DNA of 64,000 nucleotides from G963662605 sp963662605 (GCA_963662605.1 OY759785.1:868001-932000); one strand, 5' to 3'; shown: positions 26,437 to 36,483, counted from the first letter of the stretch. Notes: generated by a model from the sequence alone, not told the origin. Numbers and translations: made by a program.

Positions 26437-26883
26437 ATGAATCATATGTCAGAAAAAATAGAAATATTAAATTTGTTAGTGCCTAAACTATGGTGGGATG
26501 GCTACAGAGTCATCTCCCGCCGTTTTGCAAAGCATCTTCCGGAACCGGAACCTGTCGGCATGTATGATGTTGATGTAGTTGCTAAGCGAGGAGACACGTA
26601 TCTTATCGGCCTGTCTATTACTGCAGCCGATTTGAATGATGCCAAATTTGTTGAAAAAGTACGATTTTTAGCTTCCAGAAAATCACGTTATACTAACCAA
26701 CCGATACGTTTGTGGCTTGGTGTGGACCAGCCTCATTATGCCCGTTTAATGGCAATAATGAAAACCGTAATGGAAGAGGAACGCAAAAACATTAAGTGTA
26801 TTTCAGTAGTTGTCACTCCGGCTCCTTCCCTGTTTCAGGGAAGCCACACCCTGCCGAAGCAGCCAACAACTCATTTTGTTTAG
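26437..26883 (+). CDS. Unknown protein, possible degenerate restriction-nuclease fold
   Basis: 148 aa with a strong ribosome binding site (AAGGAGG, 26423-26429). VGMYDVDVVAKRGDTYLIGLSI has the pattern of a PD-(D/E)xK nuclease core strand pair, but the ExK element is missing (IGL instead). A helix-rich middle follows (AKFVEKVRFLASRK). No family is recognised. Twelve bases separate it from the previous gene, so lexA and the two small genes may form one operon. Confidence 0.5.
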   Translation: MNHMSEKIEILNLLVPKLWWDGYRVISRRFAKHLPEPEPVGMYDVDVVAKRGDTYLIGLSITAADLNDAKFVEKVRFLASRKSRYTNQPIRLWLGVDQPHYARLMAIMKTVMEEERKNIKCISVVVTPAPSLFQGSHTLPKQPTTHFV

Positions 26884-26928
26884 ATACATAGTATTTACAT
26901 TCATCTTTTATTTTCCTAACTTCTCGTT

Positions 26929-28515
26929 ATGGAAAATGACTCTGTTAAAAACACGTATGAGTTTGAAAACGCAGCGCATTTCGAAAGTATTGTCCGGAAT
27001 ATTGAGGGGTATGTATATTCCGTAATTTATGAAGGGGGAAATGTTGCTGCTTCTTACCACAGCCCGCAATGTGAAAAAATAACAGGGTATACTCCCGGCG
27101 AGTATATGCACAATCCGTTGTTGTGGATTGACATGGTTCATCCCGAGGACAGACAGAGAGTTGTTGAGCTGTTTGATAACTCAACCGGCAAACCCGTGCA
27201 AAAGCATATCGAGCACCGGATCATTCATAAAGACGGAACAATTCACTGGGTCTCCAACCGGTTTACCGAGCAATTTACCAAAGATGGAATTATAAAGAGA
27301 AGAGACGGTATTGTTGTTGACATTTCCGCGAGTAAGGAAACCGTCATGTCGTTCTATGATTCCGTTGAAAGATACAAGGCCTTTGCTGAAAACTCTTACG
27401 ATTTGATTTACGAAATCGGCAGGGATTCGGTTATTCTGTTTGCAAGCCCGAGTTTTATTCAGACACTTGGATATACTCCCGACGAGCTGCTTCATAAAAA
27501 ATATATTGATTATGTCCACCCGGCAGATCGTGATGCGGTTTTAGCAGAGATGCGAAAATCACAAGGGCAGATAACCCACCGGCTGAAACACAAAGATGGA
27601 GATTGGTTATGGTTCGAGAGCAGCGGGAAGGATTATTTTACCGCCGAAGGTGAAAGACGCGGCGTAATTGTTTCAAGGGATATTTCATACCGGAAAGGCA
27701 TTGAGAAAAAGTTAATCCGCAGTGAAAAAATGATCGCGGTTGGTGAAATGTCCGCCATGATTGCTCACGAAACCCGCAATGCTCTGACTTCGATTAAAAT
27801 GATTATGCAACTTTTGCAGGAATCAAGACGAATTACCAAATCCGAGAAGAATTCTATATTTGTTGCGCTTCAATCAATCTATCATCTTGAAAATGTGATG
27901 AAGCAGCTGCTCTCATTTGCGCACCCCGTGGCAATTAAACCCGCATCCGAAAATGTTAATAAGTTGATAACTGAGTGTATATCTTTTTTGGATATGCAGG
28001 CAAAGAAAAAAGATATTCGTGTTTCAACAAAGTTAGAGGAAGATATTCCGCTGTTGCAGCTGCACGCGCCAACGATTAAAGAATGTCTTATCAATTTATT
28101 CCTTAATGCTTCTCAGGCATTTGAGGGTGAAATTCCAAAAGCACGCCGCAGAATCGTTATTTCCACTGAACGAATAATACTAACAGAAGACATTGTGAAT
28201 CGTGCTTTGAGTACCGACAATGAATATTTTCAGGTATCGGATGGCGAATATCCGGAATCGGATATCACACTTTCAAAGGGAACAGAGTGCGTACTTATAA
28301 AAATTGCCGATAACGGCAAAGGAATTTCGGACTCATATTTGAAGCATATCTTTGAACCGTTTTTCACGACAAAAGAAAAAGGATCGGGACTGGGACTTTC
28401 CATAGCAAAGAAGAGTATAAATGCACATGGCGGAGTAGTCGCAGTTGTTAGTCAGGAAGGAAAAGGAACATCATTTAAAATATACTTACCGCTTGGAGCC
28501 GATGAAAACGTATAA
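26929..28515 (+). CDS. PAS-domain sensor histidine kinase (soluble)
   Basis: 528 aa, no transmembrane segment. Two PAS domains (~20-140, KITGYTPGEYMHNPLLWIDM; ~150-265, QTLGYTPDELLHKKYIDY) each with a PAC-like end. The His-kinase core has the phospho-acceptor in MIAHETRNALTSIKM, N-box-type helices, the G1 box IADNGKGISDSYL, and KGSGLGLSIAKK. NtrB-like layout: a cytoplasmic sensor paired with a sigma-54 activator. It overlaps the regulator gene by 14 bases. The signal sensed is unknown. Confidence 0.92.
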   Translation: MENDSVKNTYEFENAAHFESIVRNIEGYVYSVIYEGGNVAASYHSPQCEKITGYTPGEYMHNPLLWIDMVHPEDRQRVVELFDNSTGKPVQKHIEHRIIHKDGTIHWVSNRFTEQFTKDGIIKRRDGIVVDISASKETVMSFYDSVERYKAFAENSYDLIYEIGRDSVILFASPSFIQTLGYTPDELLHKKYIDYVHPADRDAVLAEMRKSQGQITHRLKHKDGDWLWFESSGKDYFTAEGERRGVIVSRDISYRKGIEKKLIRSEKMIAVGEMSAMIAHETRNALTSIKMIMQLLQESRRITKSEKNSIFVALQSIYHLENVMKQLLSFAHPVAIKPASENVNKLITECISFLDMQAKKKDIRVSTKLEEDIPLLQLHAPTIKECLINLFLNASQAFEGEIPKARRRIVISTERIILTEDIVNRALSTDNEYFQVSDGEYPESDITLSKGTECVLIKIADNGKGISDSYLKHIFEPFFTTKEKGSGLGLSIAKKSINAHGGVVAVVSQEGKGTSFKIYLPLGADENV

Positions 28516-29911
28516 CAAAAAACTTCGTGTGTTGGTTGCTGATGATGATGAGAAGATTATTTTCGCATTCAGGCAACTGTTGTTGAAAGAAAAAGTCTCC
28601 GGCTTATATGCTGAAGATGGACAGAGGGCATACGAAATTGCGGTGAAAGAAAAACCCGATATTATTTTTTTGGATTACACTCTCCCTAAGATTAACGGCC
28701 TTGAGGTATTGAGAAAAGTTCAGGCGGTAGAACCATCCATACCGGTAGTTATTATTACCGGACATGGTTCTATGCACATAGCGGTGCAAGCTATCAAGGA
28801 CGGAGCGTATGATTATTTTACAAAGCCTCTGGAGATACGAACCGTAAGAAGTATATTAAAAAAAATACGTGAGGCGAATACCGGAAATTCAGTTGACCTC
28901 GCCGCAAATACTATCCTATATAATTCCGAAGTTCTTGAATCAAATGATATTATCGGTAAATCCTCGTTGATGCAGGAAGTATATAAACTTATCGGTTCCA
29001 TTTCGCGGACACCGAATACCGTTCCCGTATTAATAACGGGGGAAAGCGGAACAGGCAAAGAATTGATTGCCCGGGCTATTCACAATAATTGCTGCGGCGG
29101 TCAGGAGCCTTTTATTGGTATCAATTGTAACGCTATACCTGAAGGATTGCTCGAATCCGAACTGTTCGGACACGAAAAAGGATCCTTTACGGGAGCCTAC
29201 GAGCAAAAGCCCGGCAAGTTTGAGTTAGCGGGGAACGGGACAATTTTTCTTGACGAAATAGGCGACTTGACCTTGAACTTTCAACAGAAATTGTTACGGG
29301 TGTTGCAAAACCGGGTATATGAAAGAATCGGCGGAGTAAAATCCAAACAAGTGAAAGCAAGATTCATTGCAGCGACTAATATAGATATACATGAGGCGGT
29401 GGAGAATAAAACTTTCCGGAAAGATCTGTTCTATCGTCTGCACGTCGCCCATATTCACTTGCCTTCACTACGGGAAAGGCGCGAAGACATTCCTCTGCTT
29501 GTAGAATACATGATGAGAAAATATAATGATGAACTCAAGAAAAAAGTGAGTTCAATCTCTCCCCGAACCATGGAATTGCTGATGAAATATCATTATCCGG
29601 GCAATGTCCGGGAATTGGCCAATATAATCGAACGAGGATTCATATTGGCAAAGGGAGACAGGCTTGAAATTGAAACAATCAACGAAACTACGGATTCCGG
29701 CTTTTCCGGTGCCGGGGGAAACGTTGACAAAGGTTCATTTATTGAGGCAAAAACGCAATATATGACTGTTTTTGAGCGAGAATACATCAAGGCTCAGCTG
29801 CTTAAAACAGGCGGCAATGTTAGCAATGCAGCCAAATTATCCGGTATGACCCGCCAGAATTTCCAACGTCTGATACAGAAGCACCTCCTTGAGGCTAAGG
29901 ACTTTCGGTAG
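28502..29911 (+). CDS. NtrC-family sigma-54-dependent response regulator
   Basis: 469 aa from ATG 28502, which lies inside the kinase end and gives a clean receiver start. Receiver domain ~8-120 with phospho-Asp58 (IIFLDYTLPK). AAA+ domain with Walker A GESGTGKELIA, the sigma-54 contact loop GSFTGA (Ser variant of GAFTGA), Walker B GTIFLDEIGDL and the Arg finger region. The C-terminal Fis-type helix-turn-helix (GGNVSNAAKLSGMTRQNFQR) is intact. Target promoters are not evident next to it. Confidence 0.93.
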   Translation: MKTYNKKLRVLVADDDEKIIFAFRQLLLKEKVSGLYAEDGQRAYEIAVKEKPDIIFLDYTLPKINGLEVLRKVQAVEPSIPVVIITGHGSMHIAVQAIKDGAYDYFTKPLEIRTVRSILKKIREANTGNSVDLAANTILYNSEVLESNDIIGKSSLMQEVYKLIGSISRTPNTVPVLITGESGTGKELIARAIHNNCCGGQEPFIGINCNAIPEGLLESELFGHEKGSFTGAYEQKPGKFELAGNGTIFLDEIGDLTLNFQQKLLRVLQNRVYERIGGVKSKQVKARFIAATNIDIHEAVENKTFRKDLFYRLHVAHIHLPSLRERREDIPLLVEYMMRKYNDELKKKVSSISPRTMELLMKYHYPGNVRELANIIERGFILAKGDRLEIETINETTDSGFSGAGGNVDKGSFIEAKTQYMTVFEREYIKAQLLKTGGNVSNAAKLSGMTRQNFQRLIQKHLLEAKDFR

Positions 29912-30044
29912 ACAAAAGTAAAAAACTTTTTTTGTAAAGTTAATTTTGTATTTGATTTTTTTTTATTAAGTTATACAAGTTATTCCTAAAATCTGTCATT
30001 CGTTCGTAAATACATACTATATATAACTTGAGAGGCACTCAAAA

Positions 30045-32813
30045 ATGAAAAAACTTTTACTGGTTTTCTTTGTTTTATTGGTTGGGAAAGGTCTTGCTCA
30101 AATCTATGCACCGGAAGGATTAAATATGCCGGGCGCGTGGAATGGTTGGACAAACCCCCCGACGAATGCTCTGGCTTTGGCATGTTCAGCTCAAACATCA
30201 GGCGGCTTGCTCACGGTTTTAACCGATGATCAAAGACGCTATCACACAACCTTCCAATCCGGATCAGGTGGTGTTGGTTCCGGTACAAATGAATGGCTGT
30301 TCACCAGCGGTCCTTCGGGAAGTCCGTGGAACAATAAGTGGGGCGGCGTTACCGTTTCGCTTAACACTATTCAAACATACACATTTGGCGGAGCTAACAA
30401 CTCAGCAACAATTACAAGCGGAAAATACTATACGCTTAATTGGAAAGATAACGGATATGGAAACACCGAAGCTATCTTTATGGAAACCTCGGGTAATCCG
30501 GTATCAATTTCTTCTGTTGTTGATAATAATCAAGGCGCCGGAGTGAACGATACAGTTACTGTAACGTTATCCGGTACTCCATCAACCGAAGAAAAAGTTT
30601 ATCTCCGTTATACAACGGATTCATGGTCAACACATAAGTTTGTTTTGGCAACAGGTTCGGGAACAACGTGGAAAGCTGTAATCCCGGCAGCAAATGTATC
30701 GTCGTCTATGGTAGGTTCTTATAAGGGGTTAACGTCAACGGTTACGCTCGCGGATACAATGAAAGCATATCGCGTAGCACTTTACACACTATATTCAAAA
30801 GATGGAGCTCCGATAACTGCAATTACTGCAGGTAACTGGTCATCCGCTTCAACCTGGAATATCGGAAGAGTTCCAAGTGATGGGGCATCTGTTATTATAG
30901 ATGCAAATGTTACTATTGATCAGGATGTTAATGTATTAAATCTTACAATCAATTCCGGAAAAACTCTTACCGCCTCATCAACCAAGACGTTGACAATTGC
31001 AAGCGGTGGTGTAATAACAAATAACGGCACATTTACTCATGGAAGCGGAACTGTTGTATTTGCCGGTTTGGGTACCGTGACCGGTACTGTCGGATTTAAC
31101 AACGTAACTATGAATGGTGGAGTCAATTACGGATCAGCTTCAACAATTAACGGCACAATGACTCTCAATTCAGGTGCCTGGGTTGAAGCAAATTCACCAA
31201 TCTATGCATCCGGATCCACCTTAAAGTATAATACAGGCGGAACATACGGCAGATGGCTGGAATGGAAAGACACCACGGGAGCGGGTTATCCGTCAAACGT
31301 CGTGATCTCTGCTTCGACAACGGTAGATTTATATAATAGCGATACTACGGTTGCGAGAAGAATTTCAGGAAACCTGACGATTGATGCTTCTTCAGGTATA
31401 TCGCTGGTAAACAAAGCAGCAACATTAACCGTTAATGGTGATATTGTAAATAATGGAACAATTACTTTGTCCGATCAGTCCGGCGGTGATCTTATTGTTA
31501 AAGGTAACTTTACGAATAATGGGACTTTTACTGCGAATGACCGGGCAATAAGTTTCAAAGGTTCAAGCCAGCAAACAGTCGGCGGAACTACTGCACCATT
31601 GAATTTTGCTTATGTAATTTTCAATAACGCGGCAGGTATTGTCCTTGCACAAAATGTTGTGGCTTCAAAAACAACATGGCTAACCGCAGGCAAAGTTTCA
31701 CTTGGTAGTTATAACTATGTGATTGGAGATACCATTATCGGTACATTCTCAACATCTGCAATGATGAGCACTATGAGTACGGGACAGGTTAAAAAAATCT
31801 ACACAGGTAAAACTTCTTTCTTGTTTCCGGTTGGGTGTATAACAAGATATACACCGGTAACAATTACAAATAACGGAACATTCACAGCTGATACAATCGG
31901 CGTTGCGGTTACCAACACCAAACACTCTGCGAACAATAACGCCACGGATTACCTGAACAGATATTGGACTCTTTCAGGCGCAGGTGCCAGCGTTAATAAT
32001 TACACAGCTGTATTCCAATATACATTATCGGATATATTTGGAACGGAAGCCAACTACGTCGGAGCCCGCTATAACGGTTCGGCATGGACAGCTTTAACCG
32101 CGGTAAATACAACCGCGCATACATTTACAGCAACTGCACAGAGCAGTTACGGCGTATTCACCGCAGGCGCGGCAAGCGGCTTTAGCAGCGCCGGACATAT
32201 AGCGGCTAAGGTAATTCCGCAGGGATTTTATAATGCGGGCGGTTATCTTAATGCGAGTGATACGGTTTTAGTACTTCTTGCAAATGTAGCATCACCTAAT
32301 GCAATCGTTGATTCGGCTTATGCGATATTGGACTCATTGACATTCACCGCTACGGCTACCATGAGTGCAGCCAACAGCGGAACGTATTATGTCGTTGTTA
32401 AACATCGCAACAGCATTGAAACATGGAGTGCTTCCGGAGTCGCTTATACAAAGGGTTCAACAACTTCATATGATTTCACTACCGCAGCTACTCAGGCTTA
32501 CGGCAGCAATGAAGTTGAAGTTGCTACCGGAGTATACGGCATCTATGGCGGCGATTGCAATCAGGATGGATATGTTGATCCTCTTGACCTTTCAATGGTT
32601 GATCAGGATTCATTTAATTATGTTTCCGGCAGAGCCGGTGTTACCGATGTTAACGGTGACGGCTTTGTTGATCCTCTTGATCTTTCAATCGTGGATCAGA
32701 ATTCATTCAATTATGTCGGCGTAAAACTGCCGGCTTCCGGTAGATTCGCTGCAAAGAGCAAAGCCCCGCAGGGAATCCATTTTAATGAATTCAAGGCTAC
32801 GCAGGTTAAGTAA
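30045..32813 (+). CDS. Large exported protein with dockerin-like C-terminus
   Basis: 922 aa. Signal peptide 1-18 (LLLVFFVLLVGKGLAQ). The middle has repeated beta-strand blocks (TINSGKTLTASSTKTLTIAS, GDIVNNGTITLSD, VKGNFTNNGTFTANDRA) typical of right-handed parallel beta-helix adhesin-like domains. Near 800-895 are two EF-hand-like dockerin repeats: GDCNQDGYVDPLDLSMVD and DVNGDGFVDPLDLSIVD. There is no T9SS type A tail after them. Dockerin repeats bind calcium and dock to cohesins; in this group they often sit on surface proteins. Function unknown. Confidence 0.8.
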   Translation: MKKLLLVFFVLLVGKGLAQIYAPEGLNMPGAWNGWTNPPTNALALACSAQTSGGLLTVLTDDQRRYHTTFQSGSGGVGSGTNEWLFTSGPSGSPWNNKWGGVTVSLNTIQTYTFGGANNSATITSGKYYTLNWKDNGYGNTEAIFMETSGNPVSISSVVDNNQGAGVNDTVTVTLSGTPSTEEKVYLRYTTDSWSTHKFVLATGSGTTWKAVIPAANVSSSMVGSYKGLTSTVTLADTMKAYRVALYTLYSKDGAPITAITAGNWSSASTWNIGRVPSDGASVIIDANVTIDQDVNVLNLTINSGKTLTASSTKTLTIASGGVITNNGTFTHGSGTVVFAGLGTVTGTVGFNNVTMNGGVNYGSASTINGTMTLNSGAWVEANSPIYASGSTLKYNTGGTYGRWLEWKDTTGAGYPSNVVISASTTVDLYNSDTTVARRISGNLTIDASSGISLVNKAATLTVNGDIVNNGTITLSDQSGGDLIVKGNFTNNGTFTANDRAISFKGSSQQTVGGTTAPLNFAYVIFNNAAGIVLAQNVVASKTTWLTAGKVSLGSYNYVIGDTIIGTFSTSAMMSTMSTGQVKKIYTGKTSFLFPVGCITRYTPVTITNNGTFTADTIGVAVTNTKHSANNNATDYLNRYWTLSGAGASVNNYTAVFQYTLSDIFGTEANYVGARYNGSAWTALTAVNTTAHTFTATAQSSYGVFTAGAASGFSSAGHIAAKVIPQGFYNAGGYLNASDTVLVLLANVASPNAIVDSAYAILDSLTFTATATMSAANSGTYYVVVKHRNSIETWSASGVAYTKGSTTSYDFTTAATQAYGSNEVEVATGVYGIYGGDCNQDGYVDPLDLSMVDQDSFNYVSGRAGVTDVNGDGFVDPLDLSIVDQNSFNYVGVKLPASGRFAAKSKAPQGIHFNEFKATQVK

Positions 32814-32839
32814 TTTCCCAGTATAGTTAGTTCTGATAG

Positions 32840-32876
32840 GGAGGACATCTCAAGCAGGTGTCCTCCTTTTTTTTTT
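32840..32876 (+). terminator. Rho-independent terminator
   Basis: GGAGGACA (32840-32847) pairs with TGTCCTCC (32859-32866), followed by ten T. Ends the dockerin-like gene. Confidence 0.9.
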
Positions 32877-32954
32877 GTTTTACACGCTCCCGAAATGACC
32901 GGAAATTATGTAAATTTCCATTTCAAAAATATTTTTTTAGAAAAAGGACGAATT

Positions 32955-33599
32955 ATGAATTATTTAGTCTTATTGCGCCACGGCGAATCACAATGGAACC
33001 TTGAAAACCGCTTTACCGGCTGGGTTGATGTTGACCTTTCTCCAAAGGGAGAGAAGGAAGCAAACGAAGCAGGCGAGATGATGAAAGCAAAAGGGTATCA
33101 TTTTGATAAGTTGTTTACTTCGGTATTGAAGAGAGCAATCAGGACTGCTGAAATCGCAACTACAGTTGCCGGAATCCAAAATCTGCCGGTTGAACGCGAC
33201 AAAGCTTTAAATGAACGCCACTATGGTGCATTACAAGGACTTAATAAAAAAGAAACTGCCGAAAAATTCGGTGACGATCAAGTACACATCTGGAGAAGAA
33301 GCTATGATGTTCCTCCGCCAAGTGATGTTACTGAATTGAATCCCGACGGATACACTGAAAGTTTGAAAGATACTGCTGCGCGTACCATCCCGTATTATCA
33401 GGACAAGATTGAACCCCTCGTTAAAGAAGGGAAAAACATCCTGATTACTGCTCATGGTAACAGCCTTCGCTCACTGGTTATGTATCTTGATAATTTAACC
33501 AGAGAACAGGTGTTGGAATTAAACATTCCAACCGGCAGCCCGCTTGTTTACGAGTTTGAAGACGGAAAAATTCTTAACAAATATTACCTAAAGGGATAA
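32955..33599 (+). CDS. gpmA: 2,3-bisphosphoglycerate-dependent phosphoglycerate mutase
   Basis: 214 aa. Interconverts 3- and 2-phosphoglycerate in glycolysis. Phospho-His motif LLRHGESQWN at the start, NRFTGWVDVDLSPKG, EIATTV.. and NERHYGALQGLNK, second catalytic His in ITAHGNSLRSLV. Shorter than the E. coli enzyme (about 250 aa) in the mid-to-C-terminal part, as in several bacteria. ATG 32955 has AAAGGACG upstream. Abuts the next gene with no gap. Confidence 0.93.
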   Translation: MNYLVLLRHGESQWNLENRFTGWVDVDLSPKGEKEANEAGEMMKAKGYHFDKLFTSVLKRAIRTAEIATTVAGIQNLPVERDKALNERHYGALQGLNKKETAEKFGDDQVHIWRRSYDVPPPSDVTELNPDGYTESLKDTAARTIPYYQDKIEPLVKEGKNILITAHGNSLRSLVMYLDNLTREQVLELNIPTGSPLVYEFEDGKILNKYYLKG

Positions 33600-34058
33600 A
33601 TGCATTCTCTTTTTTATGAATTCCTGAATGACGATGAGCTGCTCCGTATATCGCACACTATCCGCGATATGGAGAAGCATACATCGGGTGAGATTGTGGT
33701 CTCGATAAAAGAGCGGCGCAGCATCTTTCAGAAGGGCGTGTCCGTTAAACGTTTTGCACAAAAGGAATTCAAAAGATTAGGAATGAAAAAGACCAGGGAT
33801 AAAACAGGAATCCTGCTTTTTATCCTTCTTGAATCCCGGGAATTTTATGTGCTTGCCGACGATGGAATTCACTCCATCGTCGGTGACAGCGCATGGGAAG
33901 GGATAAAAGAAACTCTTCTTCAGTATTTTACAACGGGAGAATTCTGTAACGGAATTATTGCCGCGGTCAGGGAAATGGGAAAAATCCTCTCCCCGCACTT
34001 TCCGATTAAACCGGACGACACTAACGAAATTTCAAACCGTGTCATAGTTCGCCCTTAA
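33600..34058 (+). CDS. TPM-domain protein (DUF477/TLP18.3 family)
   Basis: 152 aa. The whole protein is one TPM domain: HTSGEIVVSIKERR, TGILLFILLESREFYVLADDGI, GIIAAVREMGKILSPHFP. TPM domains occur in phosphatase-like thylakoid proteins and bacterial membrane-associated proteins. Here there is neither signal peptide nor membrane helix, so it is cytoplasmic. It starts on the base after the gpmA stop codon. Confidence 0.82.
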   Translation: MHSLFYEFLNDDELLRISHTIRDMEKHTSGEIVVSIKERRSIFQKGVSVKRFAQKEFKRLGMKKTRDKTGILLFILLESREFYVLADDGIHSIVGDSAWEGIKETLLQYFTTGEFCNGIIAAVREMGKILSPHFPIKPDDTNEISNRVIVRP

Positions 34059-34087
34059 AAATCAACCTTTCACCGATAAGCACTAAT

Positions 34088-34630
34088 ATGATTAAAGTTG
34101 TCGTCGGTTCAAAAAATCCGATTAAGATTCAAGCTGTTTTGGAAGCCTTTGGCAATTATTTCAGCGATGTTGAAGTACAGGGAATTGATGTCGCTTCCGG
34201 CGTATCCGATCAGCCGTTTGACCATGAAACTTTCATCGGAGCGGAAAACCGTGCCCGCGCATTATATGAACAGAAAAACTCAACCGGTGAATATGATTAT
34301 TACGCGGGTATTGAGGGCGGTATTGTAAAAGTTTTTAATTCATGGTTCGCTCTGGGCTGCATTTGTCTGATGAACCGTGAAGGTAAAAAATCGTTCGGAA
34401 CAAGTGCGTTATTTCAATTGCCGGATGAATGGATAGAAAGACTGCGCGGGGGAATGGAGCTCGGGCATTTGATTGATGAAGTGACGGGAGATAAAAACTC
34501 CAAGCAGAAGAACGGTGCCATCGGATATTTGACACAGAATGTTTTAACAAGAAAAGATATATACATTGAGGGAGTGATAACGGCACTTATCCCATTCTTC
34601 AATAAGGATATATACTTTCAAAAGAGATGA
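34088..34630 (+). CDS. yjjX: Non-canonical purine NTP phosphatase (YjjX/ITPase-like)
   Basis: 180 aa. VVVGSKNPIKIQAVLEAF at the start and GVSDQPFDHETFIGAENRA, YYAGIEGGIV, and GHLIDEVTGDKNSKQKNGAIG are the family signatures of inosine/xanthosine triphosphatases that clean the nucleotide pool. Same fold as ITPase/HAM1. Overlaps the next gene by ATGA, so the two are coupled. Confidence 0.88.
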   Translation: MIKVVVGSKNPIKIQAVLEAFGNYFSDVEVQGIDVASGVSDQPFDHETFIGAENRARALYEQKNSTGEYDYYAGIEGGIVKVFNSWFALGCICLMNREGKKSFGTSALFQLPDEWIERLRGGMELGHLIDEVTGDKNSKQKNGAIGYLTQNVLTRKDIYIEGVITALIPFFNKDIYFQKR

Positions 34631-35244
34631 TGAATATGAAACCGACGAATCAGGATATATTACGATTGTTTTTCCGGTTACCGGCTCCGGATAAAGATGC
34701 TCCCCGCGAAACAAGATTTGAACTCCCCGCGATCAGCGATAAAAAAATGAAACGGGTCCAAAAGTTTCTCAAGCATTTTTATTATCAGGATGAAAAAGAA
34801 GTTTTTACCGCAACGGATAAATTATATGGTACGCTTCCTGAAAACCGGTTTTTCAAAGAAGAATTTATGCTTGCCGAAATTGCCGATCTGTTTGTTCAGA
34901 GAAAACTAAAAGTTGAAAAAGTCGCTGAGAATATTCAGGCATGGTTGGATGATGAATTAATTGACTTCGACATGCTTGCTTACGGTGACAAACATGCTGT
35001 AGTAATCAACTTGTATTCTACTATCGAATCAAACGAGATTGATGAATATGTTGATGACTTGGTGAAGTTTAAAACATTCTTCAAGGAATACGCGAATCAC
35101 AAAGTAGTCGGAGCCATTGGGGTATTAGATATATCCGCGGAAAATTTAAAATACGCTTTTTCCAAAGGACTATATGTAATGAAAAAGAATAGTGAGTTCG
35201 TTACAATAGTGAACAAAAAGACTTTTAAGCCGACAACCTGGTAA
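34627..35244 (+). CDS. Conserved protein with PD-(D/E)xK-like C-terminal domain
   Basis: 205 aa. The C-terminal part (LIDFDMLAYGDKHAVVINLYS, VDDLVKFKTFFKEYANHKVVGAIG, ENLKYAFSKGLYVMKK, FKPTTW) follows the pattern of a nuclease-like domain common in cyanobacteria and Bacteroidota. In active relatives the strand after the Asp ends in ExK; here it reads NLYST, so catalysis is doubtful. The N-terminal half is helical (KRVQKFLKHFYYQDEKEV). Starts within the yjjX stop codon; ends 3 bases before the convergent ribH. Function unknown. Confidence 0.6.
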   Translation: MMNMKPTNQDILRLFFRLPAPDKDAPRETRFELPAISDKKMKRVQKFLKHFYYQDEKEVFTATDKLYGTLPENRFFKEEFMLAEIADLFVQRKLKVEKVAENIQAWLDDELIDFDMLAYGDKHAVVINLYSTIESNEIDEYVDDLVKFKTFFKEYANHKVVGAIGVLDISAENLKYAFSKGLYVMKKNSEFVTIVNKKTFKPTTW

Positions 35245-35247
35245 AAG

Positions 35248-35709
35248 TTAAACGCCTTTTATTACGTTTACCATTTCAATAGCGCTCATAGCTGCGTCAG
35301 CACCCTTGTTTCCGGCTTTGGTACCTGCCCGTTCAATAGCCTGCTCAATCGAATCAGTTGTAAGAATTCCGAATGTAACCGGAAGAGCGTGTTTTAACGA
35401 AACAGCAGCAATACCTTTGCTTACTTCACTTGCAACATAATCAAAATGTGGAGTGGCACCGCGGATTACCGCACCGAGACAGATAACAGCATCCCATTTT
35501 TTAGCCTGAGCTGCTTTTTCCGCCATAACGGGAATTTCAAATGCGCCGGGGACTTTAATAAGGGTAATTGCATCATCGCTGGCCCCATGGCGTTTAAGAC
35601 AATCAACAGCTCCGTCAACCAATTTGTTAACGATAAAATCGTTGAATCTGCTTGCAATAATCGCAAACTTAAGATCTTTTGCCTGTAGATTTCCTTCAAT
35701 AACTTTCAT
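35248..35709 (-). CDS. ribH: 6,7-dimethyl-8-ribityllumazine synthase
   Basis: 153 aa. Penultimate step of riboflavin synthesis. Motifs: IIASRFNDFIVNKLVDGA, KVPGAFEIPV, CLGAVIRGATPHFDYVA (catalytic His), LTTDSIEQAIERAGTKAGNKG. Standard length for the icosahedral or pentameric enzyme. ATG 35709 has AGGAAG upstream; longer in-frame starts have no similarity to the family. Confidence 0.96.
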   Translation of the reverse strand: MKVIEGNLQAKDLKFAIIASRFNDFIVNKLVDGAVDCLKRHGASDDAITLIKVPGAFEIPVMAEKAAQAKKWDAVICLGAVIRGATPHFDYVASEVSKGIAAVSLKHALPVTFGILTTDSIEQAIERAGTKAGNKGADAAMSAIEMVNVIKGV

Positions 35710-35952
35710 AGTGCTAACTTCCTTATTAATAGAGTCTAAAAATATCGCTTTTTGGGCAATTATCAAAAGTCGGGAAATATGCCCGGATTCGATGTTTTTA
35801 TGCGAAAATACCGACCGGTGCAAGATGAGGGCAATTACGCGGCGTTTTACCACTCCTCATAAAATACAGCCCGCCAAGTTATTTTTCTACAACCGTAACA
35901 GCAACTTTTATATCTTTCGCTCATCTTTATAATTGTACAAATTGAATGGTTT

Positions 35953-36483
35953 ATGAAGAATGACGGCGGCTCGACAGAATTTCTTCTTGTATACGCGAAG
36001 CTCAAACAGCCTGTTTTTAATTATGTCTCGAAGATGATTCGTGACAGACAGCAATGTGAGGATATTGTACAAAACACATTTCTGAAACTGTTTGCGCAAT
36101 TGCAGAATATCAGGGAGAAAGATCGAATTACCCAGTGGGTGTTCCGGACGGTGAGAAATGATATTTATCAATATTACCGTACAAAACACACGCATGTGGA
36201 TCAATTCAACGTGCAGGATGTTGACGATATTGCTGAAGCATCGCCCGATAATCCGGAAGCGCAATATGAGCAGTATAACATCAAAGAAATTGTAAACAGG
36301 GAACTTGATAAACTGCCGGTGGAACAGAAAGAAATTTTCCTGCTGCGTGAGTACGAATATCTGAGTTATCGTGAGATAGCCCAGCTGCTGGATATGGACG
36401 AAGAGCTGGTGAAGAGCCGGTTGTACAAAGCGAGGACAAAACTCGTCTTGCGCTTGAAAAAATTTTTTACGATAAACGGATAG
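35953..36483 (+). CDS. ECF RNA polymerase sigma factor
   Basis: 176 aa. Sigma region 2 (VFNYVSKMIRDRQQCEDIVQNTFLKLF, then RITQWVFRTVRNDIYQYYR) and region 4 (LDKLPVEQKEIFLLREYEYLS, SYREIAQLLDMDEELVKSRL). Extracytoplasmic-function type. Followed 3 bases later by a membrane anti-sigma candidate. Likely drives its own operon in response to envelope signals. Confidence 0.93.
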   Translation: MKNDGGSTEFLLVYAKLKQPVFNYVSKMIRDRQQCEDIVQNTFLKLFAQLQNIREKDRITQWVFRTVRNDIYQYYRTKHTHVDQFNVQDVDDIAEASPDNPEAQYEQYNIKEIVNRELDKLPVEQKEIFLLREYEYLSYREIAQLLDMDEELVKSRLYKARTKLVLRLKKFFTING

